Shown piece by piece: positions 12,291-21,593 of a stretch of DNA of 21,593 nt. The notes beneath the pieces are model-generated. The model saw nothing but the letters and a program-made list of their open reading frames with translations. It was not told the origin of the DNA and did no database searches. The translations under genes were made by a program, and so were the position numbers. Position 1 is the stretch's first letter; every line of letters starts with the position of its first letter. Source of the DNA: Hydnum rufescens UP504 (lineage: Eukaryota > Basidiomycota > Agaricomycetes > Cantharellales > Hydnaceae); contig MU129000.1 of NCBI GenBank assembly GCA_014904985.1, positions 206,027 through 227,619 on the forward strand. Reading direction: 5' to 3'.

Positions 12291-12876
12291 ATGTCTTCCC
12301 AAGGCGGATCAGCCTATGATCTAGGACCCGCCACTTGCACGCCTCATGCGCTGAGTCCGTAACCTTCTGAACTAGTTTGTCAATGTCAAGGCCTGGCACT
12401 GCCGCGGATCCCAGCGGAGTGAGCAGTAAGTAAGGCGGGTGATCGTGACAGTTCGACTATATATCTTCCTTCATGTTAAATGTACAGTGTGTTGATTACC
12501 ATCATGTTATTCGTGGGCCAAGCTGTTCCCAATGATACCACAGCAGGGTCGTAGATGCTGCCGATGGCTTCTTCCGCATCAAGAACGGCAGTGGAAAATA
12601 TCTGTCTGTCGACGGCCACGTCCAGAATGGCGCACGCGTGATTGGTAGCAATCATCAGCAGATCTGGAAGATCACACCTGATGGTCAGCATCCGAACGGA
12701 CATTTTCTCGTCGCCTTCCTTGATGTTTCTAACCGCCGGATTCGTAGAATTTCTTACCTGGAACGCACCTCAATCTTGACCTTGAGGACCGTGGAAATTC
12801 TACTCCGGGAGCTCGTGTCCAGCTCTGGGAGACGAGTCCCGGAAAGAACCAGGCCTGGTTCTTTCAATCACTGTAG
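12291..12876 (+). pseudogene. Ricin-B-like lectin (copy P2), exon 3 deleted
   Basis: Clearly dead lectin copy. Start MSSQGGSAYD is kept, but the intron 1 donor GTAGGA is CTAGGA. Exon 2 has a frameshifting insertion near 12390 (AAGGCCTGGC where P1 has AAGGCAGGC). Exon 3, the third intron and the first codons of exon 4 are deleted near 12540-12556: intron-2-type sequence runs straight into DAADGFFRIKNGSGKYLSVD. The donor of the last intron is also deleted near 12700. The last exon is intact and keeps the correct frame that P1 lost (PGTHLNLDLEDRGNSTPGA, VQLWE, NQAWFFQSL-stop). P2 is therefore a useful reference for the P1 lesion. Confidence 0.85.
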
Positions 12877-13356
12877 CCTTGATTATGAGCCCATGATGTC
12901 ATTTGCGACTTTTAACGCCACATATCTTCATCTTGTATATGGATGTACCATGTCCCAAATATGAAGGAACTGCGAAAAAGCAATCAGAGTGGAAAAGCCG
13001 GCGAGAAATATCTATTTAAATTATCCCTCTTGCAAAAGGGCCACTGTTGGCGCTCGGTTATTACTCTAGCTAAACAAGCCAGTGTTTAGTAACGTCGGCC
13101 TTCTCAGTTTAATAACTCAGGCCATCTTCCTTCAATTTTCACGGCAGCCCGTGTCTGTCGAGGGTATTCCCAGATATGGACGAGATGGGCAAGTATTAGA
13201 ACAACTGGAAATTATATCTTGCTCAATGGAACAAATCGTAGCATATTTGTTATTGGTGTATGAGACAGCAAGATGCCACGTTGAACACCACTCTATAGAG
13301 CCTTGGGGCGGTGAGACTAAACATCGCGAATGATATTATCGGACTCACAATCAAAT
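12877..13356. other. Gap between convergent lectin units
   Basis: The left half is the 3' flank of P2, up to about 13046. The right half (about 13140-13356), read on the minus strand, is the 3' flank of the double lectin. It matches the L0/L1 flank in strings such as TGTCTCATACACC, TTGTTCCATTGAG and AATACCCTCGACAGAC. So P2 and the double unit end tail to tail. No gene is seen. Confidence 0.7.
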
Positions 13357-14757
13357 CTAAGGAGATTGGAAGGACCAGGCCTGGTTCTTTCCGCCAGTCT
13401 TTTCACAGAGTAGGATGGGAGTGTACGGAACAGATCCGCCGGCAAGGTCGAGATACAAGTTCGTTCCAGGGTAGATAATTCTACGAGGCCGGTGGTAACA
13501 GCAAGCAAAGGGACAGAAAAAGCGAAAGAGGATACCTCATATGACCTGGCTCGTGATCGTCGGCCGTGATCTTCCAAGTCTGCTGGTGATCGCTAACGAT
13601 CACGTGTGCGCCATTTTGGGCATAACCGTCGATACAGAGGTACTTTCCAGTGCCGTTCTTGATGCGGAAGAAGCCACCAGCATATCCGAGAGTCCACTGA
13701 GGACACGTTAAGTAAGGTTCACAAGGGTATGGCGGGTTGGAACACGAACCTGCTGATTGGTGCCTTTATGGATTGGATATCCGATTACGTCCCTACCGTG
13801 GTGTCATTGGAAACGGCATGGCCCACAAATAAGTTGATGATAATAAACGCACTGCACATTTAACACCATGAGGAAAGCTACATAGTTGAGCTGTCACGAT
13901 CACACTGACCTTATAGTTCTGCATGCTGAGATCCGCAGCGGTGCCTGCGTGAACATTCACGAACTAATTCAAGAGGAAGTTACGGATTACATCTATGAGA
14001 CGCGCAGGTAGTGGATCCTACAACATAGGTAGATCCAGCCGTGAAAGGCATGATTGAAGGGAAGAACCACCCACTGTTCTCGGGATCCTCCCAGAGCACG
14101 ATGGGAGTTTCGGGAGCAGGTCTTCCGCCTTCAACGTCGAGATACAAATTTGTTCCAGGGTAGAAAATTCTAGGAGGCTGGCGGTAGAACAGTAACCAAA
14201 GAGAAAAATGGAAGAAGTGTACCTGATATAACCTGGTTCATTTGGGTGGTGATCATCTGGCGTGATCTTCCAGGTCTGTTGGTGGTCGCTACCAATCACG
14301 CGTGTGCCTTTCTCGGCATCACCGTCAATACAGAGATACCTTCCGAAGGTATTCTTGATGCGGAAGAAGTCATCACCAGCATCTTCGAGGGTCCACTGAG
14401 AGGTTAAGTCGGTTAAGTAAGACTAACAAGGGTACGTCGAGTTGGAACGCAAACCTGCTGATTAAGACCGTTATGGACAGGCCATCCAATTACGTTCCTA
14501 TCGCGGCATCATTGGAAACGGCATAGCCCATGAATAACACGATGATAATAAGCGCACTGCACATTTGCCATGATGAGGGAAGAGACACAATTAAACTGTA
14601 ATGATCACCCTCACCTTAAGGTTCGGTCGATCGAGATCCACAGCAGTGCCTGTCTGGACATTGACAAACTAGTTCAAGAGCGAGTTAGCGGGCCCCATCT
14701 ATGAGACGTGCAAGTGGCGGGTCCTACAACATAGGTTCGTCCAGCTGTGACAGACAT
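13357..14757 (-). CDS. Fused double ricin-B-like lectin (units M1 and M2)
   Basis: Two complete lectin units run head to tail on the minus strand with no stop between them. M1 exons: 14757-14728, 14668-14615, 14497-14455, 14395-14223, then 14169-14022. The last also contains the M2 start, because WFFPSIMPFTAGSTYV reads straight from the M1 end into M2 exon 1. M2 exons: 13963-13910, 13792-13750, 13696-13536, 13480-13357 (TAG). All exons are open in the conserved frame. Seen: M1 HQQTWKIT and LYLDVEGGRPAPETPIVLWE; M2 HQQTWKIT and LYLDLAGGS, with the last Q-x-W replaced by ILLC. The splice from exon 2 to exon 3 does not keep frame with the obvious sites in either unit (see findings), so the exact model is unsettled there. 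Family members usually have one domain of about 140 aa; this would have two. Only M1 has the promoter motif. Confidence 0.7.
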
Positions 14758-14800
14758 GGTTGAAGGGAAGACGAGGCAAGCAGAACTGTTATGGAGGCGC

Positions 14801-14820
14801 AGTTCTTATGTCTTCGAGAG
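14801..14820 (-). promoter_or_regulatory. Shared core promoter motif of the double lectin (M1)
   Basis: Read on the minus strand, CTCTCGAAGACATAAGAACT ends 44 nt before the M1 start, the same spacing as in P2 and close to L1 and P1. No copy occurs before the M2 start, which supports one transcript for both domains. Confidence 0.5.
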
Positions 14821-17489
<2,669 letters not shown>

Positions 17490-17512
17490 ACCTCAGGCCC
17501 CCCATTTTGGCA

Positions 17513-17560
17513 ACCTCCTTAGGTTGACTTTGTCCTGTGAAGATGTCAACCTAACAAGGT
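17513..17560. repeat. Imperfect inverted repeat beside the RVB2 fragment
   Basis: ACCTCCTTAGGTTGAC (from 17513) pairs with GTCAACCTAACAAGGT (to 17560): 14 of 16 positions pair, including a perfect 10-bp core, around a 16-nt spacer. It lies 24 bp after the break in RVB2 similarity and may mark the end of a mobile element. Confidence 0.6.
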
Positions 17561-17580
17561 AGGACTGAATGTGTACCTTT

Positions 17581-17858
17581 GTGGAGCTACAGTCAGAATG
17601 TTCCATATAAATAAGTGTAGCTACACAACCTGAAGTGTAGCACCACCAGGGGTCCGGGGGCAGAGCCCCCAGGAGCTCAGGGGTAGTGTTGCTACATTTT
17701 TGAATTAGACTATTAGTGGAGCTACAGTTGTGTGCCTCAGGGTAGTCATGTAGCTACACCCAGAGTGCTTCAAATAGTGTAGCTACATGGTTTCTACCTG
17801 ATTTATTTAGTGTAGCTACATCTATGGGTGAGTATTGAATGAAGCAGTGTAGCTACAC
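17581..17858. repeat. Cluster of GTGTAGCTACAC palindromes
   Basis: At least seven copies of a 12-nt palindrome with small changes start at 17581, 17615, 17716, 17748, 17777, 17810 and 17847; partial forms lie near 17634 and 17686. Spacing in the right half is about 29-37 bp. A separate G/C hairpin, GGGGGCAGAGCCCCC (17656-17670), sits among them. Such clusters are typical of the subterminal repeats bound by DNA-transposon transposases. Confidence 0.75.
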
Positions 17859-17903
17859 ATAGCAGTATTTGCCTTCAAAAATGTGCAAGCACAAAGAATT
17901 TTT

Positions 17904-18284
17904 TCATTCAATATTGACGTCAACATCATCCATATCTGAGTCTACATCATCAAATCTCTCATCCTCCCCATCAATCAATCTTGAAAACTCACTGATGAGG
18001 AGGGCTGGTGGTTCCAGCTTAATAAGATCCTCCAGATCAGAGTCATCGATGTCATCACCATCGAGATCACATCCTGCCTCACATTCCAGTGGGAAACTTG
18101 CCTCCATACCCACCCAAGTCATTATTGTCATATGTTCATGTGAATCCAGCCAGTTGGGTGGATTACCAAGACATGGGATGTGTTTTGTAGCTCCATGCCA
18201 TTGTTCTATGAGATAGTCGTGTTCAGCCTTCCTCTGTTTAAGGTGGTATAGGAGTACATCATCATGTTCTAAGGTAGGCGACAT
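17904..18284 (-). CDS. Acidic hypothetical protein, probably transposon-related
   Basis: Minus-strand frame of 126 codons from ATG to stop. The N-terminal half is mixed (LKQRKAEHDYLIEQWHGATK). The C-terminal half is strongly acidic: CDLDGDDIDDSDLEDLI and DGEDERFDDVDSDMDDVDV. The opposite strand is a Ser-rich shadow. The stop lies 46 bp from the palindrome cluster, the arrangement expected at the 3' end of a DNA transposon carrying its last ORF. No catalytic motif is visible, so the class is open. It may be only the last exon of a longer gene. Confidence 0.4.
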   Translation of the reverse strand: MSPTLEHDDVLLYHLKQRKAEHDYLIEQWHGATKHIPCLGNPPNWLDSHEHMTIMTWVGMEASFPLECEAGCDLDGDDIDDSDLEDLIKLEPPALLISEFSRLIDGEDERFDDVDSDMDDVDVNIE

Positions 18285-18667
18285 ACAAAAGTCATCACTT
18301 CCAGAAGCAAACTATTTCAAAATAAGCACACCTCTCCCAGGCTGGCCATGATCACTTATGTGTTATTTGGCCACCTAGCACATGTAGATAGGATGTATTT
18401 CTATAACTTCTTGGTCTCAGAATGTCCATATATACCTGTGATCAGAAGTTATAATGTGAAAAGTTTGTGATGTTGGGAATCAACTTCCTTGTGCTTTCCA
18501 ATTGTAGCAATGCAGTTGAACTAATTTAGGTTCAGACAATTTTGCACTCTGGAGCTCTCTGACTGTATTGATTATGTAATACAATATCCTAATTTGGAAA
18601 GAACTGCTCACATGCCTAGAGCCCCTCCTTGCCTGTCAATGCACCTTGGTCAGTCATCTAAGCCTAC

Positions 18668-18708
18668 CTAGTTAGGTACCACTTCCAGGGCAGATAATGG
18701 TACCTAAG
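18668..18708. repeat. Inverted repeat around GGTACC
   Basis: CCTAGTTAGGTACC and GGTACCTAAGTAGG pair at 13 of 14 positions around an 18-nt spacer. It could be a short MITE remnant or a decayed terminal inverted repeat. Confidence 0.6.
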
Positions 18709-18727
18709 TAGGTCCCATCACTATTCT

Positions 18728-18811
18728 GGCTGAAATGGCCATTTTTATGATTTCACCTCCTGGCCCAGAATTGGCCAAAATGGCCGAAAATTGGCTGAAA
18801 ATTGGCCAAAA
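18728..18811 (+). repeat. Short degenerate TTGGCCAAAA-type repeat
   Basis: Local repetition of GGCTGAAA, TTGGCCAAAA, TGGCCGAAAA and TTGGCTGAAAA units over about 85 bp. Confidence 0.6.
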
Positions 18812-19235
18812 CTGGGACTTGGAGAGAATCTCAGACTTGCAGGACAGTGGGCCATGTGGGCTTATCAGGGATAATCACCAGTAATTATTATTATATTCCC
18901 CCCTCTGGTGTTTCATTTATAGTTATTTATTTATTATCATTATCACTATATACACCAGGTGGGGGCTGTTTTCATTTGGCAGTCTTGTATTTTGTTCTTA
19001 TGAACTAATGTATTTATTGATTTAAAAATTCAATTAAAAAAACATACCACACACCCGCTAGGGCAGGTGTGTGGTACCATTTGTTGTTTCCTTGGGACTT
19101 AGGACGGGGGTTGTCTGGTGTTCAGATGTGGGTTCAGGGGGCATGTTGCTGGGGTGTCAGGCAGCAAAATAGTAAGGAGGAAATTCAAAGCAGTGCAAAA
19201 AGAGCAGCTATTGCAGCTCTGTTTGCACCACTTGC

Positions 19236-19262
19236 AAATAAAAATAAAAATAAAAATAAAAG
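19236..19262 (+). repeat. AAATAA microsatellite
   Basis: Four AAATAA-type units in a row (CAAATAAAAATAAAA and on) within the first array unit. Confidence 0.8.
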
Positions 19263-19948
19263 ACCACACCCTGCTGAGGGGGCTATGTGGTACTGGGCGT
19301 TTCTGCCTTGGGGCTTGGATGGGGCTCACCTGGCTTGTTGGTGGCCATTTGGGTGGGTGTGGCTTGGTGGTTCACCATTGTGTGGGTTGTTCGGGGGTTG
19401 CGGCTGTCTGTCATCATTTCGGGAGCTTTAAATTTGATCCTGGAATGGAATGATAATGTATGTTAGTAAAAAAATTCAAAGTGATGCTGGAGGAGCAGCT
19501 TGCACTGCTCCTTTCGTGTCACTGTAGATGTAGAAAGTTAAAAAAAAAATACCTTGTAGTACCACACACCCACATTGGTGGGTGTGGTACTCATTTTTGC
19601 CCGGGGTCGCATACCCTCGACTGCTGGTTTTCTGTACAGTGGGTTGGGGGGTTTTTGGGCACATACTCATTTGGGGAGAAGGAAGATCTAGAATACAAAA
19701 TTTTAGATTAGTAAAAGTTAAAGCAACACAAAAAGAGCTGCCTTCACAGCTCTTTTTGTGCTGTTGGGGGTGCACTACATTACATACCTTGTATAGAACC
19801 ACACACCCACTACTGCAGGTGTGTGGTTCATCTCTTTGTTCAGCACATCATTGTTCATGGTGATGTTGTTGTTCTGGGGGGCTCGCTTCGCAGGTCTTCA
19901 CTTGTGGTGATACCTAGAATAAAAAATTATTAGTTAAAAAATTATAAG

Positions 19949-19988
19949 CAACACAAAAAGAGCAGCTTTTGCTGCTCTTTTTGCGTTG
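19949..19988. repeat. Hairpin 1, best-formed example
   Basis: The arm CAACACAAAAAGAGCAG pairs with CTGCTCTTTTTGCGTTG at 16 of 17 positions around the loop CTTTTG. The run of five T at the base would resemble an RNA polymerase III stop on either strand. Whether it is transcribed is unknown. Confidence 0.85.
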
Positions 19989-20018
19989 TCGGGGTGTGTT
20001 ACATACCTTGCATAGATA

Positions 20019-20052
20019 GAACCACACACCTGCTACTGCAGGTGTGTGGTTC
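20019..20052. repeat. Hairpin 2, best-formed example
   Basis: GAACCACACACCTGC and GCAGGTGTGTGGTTC form a perfect 15-bp stem with the loop TACT. Identical copies lie at 20241-20274 and 20877-20910. Confidence 0.9.
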
Positions 20053-21164
20053 TCTTCATGTGGTGCGTCGTTATTCATGGGGGTGTTGTCATTCTGGGGT
20101 GGCTTGCTTTGCGGGTCTCCATTTGTGACAATACCTAGAATAAGAAATCATTAGTTAAAAAATTATAAGTGATACAAAAAGAGCAGCTTTTGCTGCTCTT
20201 TTTGCATCATCAGGGGTGTGTTACATACCTTGCATAGATAGAACCACACACCTGCTACTGCAGGTGTGTGGTTCTCTTCATGTGGTGTGTCATCGTTTGT
20301 GGGGGTGTTGTTGTTCTGGGGGGGCTTGCTTCATGGGTCTCCATTTGTGACAATACCTAGAATAAGAAATCATTAGTTAAAAAATTAAAAGCGACATAAA
20401 AAGAGCAGCTTTCACTGCTCTTTTTGCATCATCAGGGGTGTGTTACATACATAGATAGAACCACACACCTGCTACTGTGGGTGTGGTTTGTGGTGTGTCA
20501 TCATTCACCAGTCTCCCTTGCAGGTGTGGTGGGCTTGCTCTGTGGGTCATCATTTGTGAGGATACCTAGAATGAAAAATTATTAGTTAAAAAATGAAAAA
20601 CAATGCAAAAAGAGCAGCTTCCACTGCTCTTTTTGCACCGTCGGGGGGTACATTACATACTGAGTATAAAACCACACACCTGCAGTAGCGGGTGTGTGGT
20701 TCTCTTCATGTGGTGCATCGTTTGTGAGGGTGCTGTCATTCTGGCTTGCTTCACAGGTTCATTTGTGGTGATACCTAGAATAAAATATTATTAGTTCAAA
20801 AAATAAAAGTGACACAAAAAGAGCAGCTGTCGCTGCTCTTTTTGCACCATTGGGGGTACATTACATACCTTGTATAGAACCACACACCTGCTACTGCAGG
20901 TGTGTGGTTCGTCCCTTTGTTTGGCATTGTTGTTCACCAGTCTCCTTTGTTGTTCTGGGGGGCTTGCTCCACAGGTCCTCATTTGTGGCAGGTCGGGCCT
21001 CCTTGTTGGCACCTGGGACAAAGCCATAACCTAGAATAATAAAGTTGTTAGTAAAGAGATTAAAACCAGTGCAAAAAGAGTAGCTTTCACTACTCTTTTT
21101 GTGCCATTGTACCTACTAAAATGGAAACTTACCTTATGACCACACACCCACAGCAGTGGGGGTG

Positions 21165-21215
21165 TGGTTGTGGGGTTGCAGGTTGTGTGGTGGTTGTGTG
21201 GTGGTCATGTGTGTT
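21165..21215 (+). repeat. GTGTGGTGGTT-rich tract
   Basis: A run of GGTTGTGTGGTGGTT-type units directly after the last hairpin 2 of the array. From 21216 to 21546 I see nothing recognisable beyond AT-rich, CpG-poor DNA with short frames. Confidence 0.6.
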
Positions 21216-21546
21216 GCCTTAGGATGTGGCTGTGTAGTTGCAAAATTCAATGCTGGCAACTGCCAATACTCAAGAAGCACCCAAGTGCTGGTGCTACAAG
21301 CACAGTACACATTAATAGTAAGCATGTAGATGCAAAATAAATACTATATAATAAATATTTGTCCAAGAAAATTCTAAGAAGAAGAAGATAATGAGTCAGA
21401 GCTCAATAAGGTGTGATATGGCTAATTGCAAAGTGGATTGGGCCACTTCTATGCATCAGAATTGGCTGAAATTTGAATATATTGATGGTATATATGCACT
21501 CTACATGGACAATGAGTGTATATTGGACATTCTGGGCATTTTTCAA

Positions 21547-21593
21547 TTTTTCACACCTTCAATTCCTATTTAGGGAATTGAAGGTGTGAAAAA
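21547..21593. repeat. Perfect 20-bp inverted repeat at the window end
   Basis: TTTTTCACACCTTCAATTCC pairs perfectly with GGAATTGAAGGTGTGAAAAA around the loop TATTTAG. It reaches the last base of the window, so the arms may be longer. Confidence 0.9.

Larger units (their letters stand above)
11457..13046 (+). repeat. Old segmental duplication, arm 2 (partner 3411-5335)
   Basis: Second arm of the duplication described at 3411-5335, in the same orientation. It carries the end of the eroded minus-strand gene (11440-11660, read on the minus strand), about 570 bp of noncoding DNA, lectin copy P2 and its 3' flank. The stretch 11661-12227 holds nothing else I recognise except the small inverted repeat GGCGGTCTCCTCCGCC near 11673. 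Confidence 0.85.
18285..19044. other. Gene-free stretch with small repeats
   Basis: No supported gene. It holds the inverted repeat at 18668-18708, a short TTGGCCAAAA-type repeat at 18728-18811 and an AT-rich block after 18880. CpG is almost absent. Confidence 0.5.
19045..21170. repeat. Tandem array with two hairpins per unit
   Basis: About nine units, mostly 209-224 bp long. Each unit has hairpin 1 (arms like CAAAAAGAGCAG and CTGCTCTTTTTG), a spacer with ACATACCTTG, hairpin 2 (arms like GAACCACACACC and GGTGTGTGGTTC), then about 110 bp ending in ATACCTAGAATAA and TTAGTTAAAAAAT. Hairpin 1 lies at about 19193, 19492, 19727, 19949, 20170, 20394, 20604, 20813 and 21069. Hairpin 2 lies at about 19045, 19263, 19559, 19796, 20019, 20241, 20458, 20670, 20877 and 21139. 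Outer units are more degraded than central ones. No coding frame runs through the units. Confidence 0.93.

Noticed and set aside
19069..19453. Open frames of 111-120 codons in the array
   Set aside because: They run through hairpins and an AAATAA microsatellite and are not conserved between units.
19193..21104. Bacterial-type terminators or a CRISPR array
   Set aside because: Hairpins with T runs and regular spacing superficially fit, but the window is clearly eukaryotic, the repeats are far too long and imperfect, and the spacers are themselves repeated.
19045..21170. Telomere or centromere satellite
   Set aside because: No TTAGGG-type repeats; only about nine units of uneven length, so neither can be claimed from this window.

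Overview
The window looks like nuclear DNA of an Agaricomycete (mushroom-forming basidiomycete). Genes are split by many short introns (about 50-63 nt, GT...AG). The gene families seen are typical of that group: one-domain ricin-B-type lectins, an RVB2/reptin whose Walker A reads GPPSTGKT, and a protein resembling the helical N-terminal domain of fungal STAND/MLKL-like proteins. I saw no tRNA, rRNA, CRISPR array or telomere repeat.

Layout. Positions 1-5335 hold a cluster of ricin-B-like lectin genes on the + strand: the 3' end of one copy (1-219), a copy with a complete frame (1461-2163) and an eroded copy (4447-5171), with duplicated flanking DNA. Positions 5336-6970 hold unrecognised, partly broken frames. 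Positions 7108-8208 hold the N-terminal half of an MLKL/STAND-like gene. Positions 9008-10815 hold RVB2, an AAA+ ATPase of chromatin-remodelling and snoRNP-assembly complexes, whose frame is broken by exactly three single-base losses, all in base runs. Positions 11457-13046 repeat the 3411-5335 segment and carry another broken lectin copy. On the minus strand (13357-14757), two lectin units are joined without a stop codon or second promoter and may encode a double beta-trefoil lectin.

Near 15.2 kb the character changes. The right third is visibly poor in CpG, lacks recognisable host genes and is built from repeats. It contains a decayed piece of RVB2 (introns included) whose changes are mostly CpG to TpG/CpA, a cluster of GTGTAGCTACAC palindromes beside an acidic ORF (probably a transposon end), and a roughly 2 kb tandem array (19045-21170) in which every unit carries two different hairpins. 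Some arms of these hairpins change in a compensatory way, and one hairpin centre is inverted.

How the parts relate: the lectin units share a core promoter motif 44-50 nt upstream of the start, the same intron positions and a conserved 3' flank, so they arose by repeated local duplication. RVB2 and the MLKL-like gene sit between two arms of one such duplication. Lectins of this type and MLKL/STAND-like proteins are often linked to fungal defence, but a functional link here is only inferred. Gene models were read by eye from splice motifs and family conservation. No search or transcript evidence was available.
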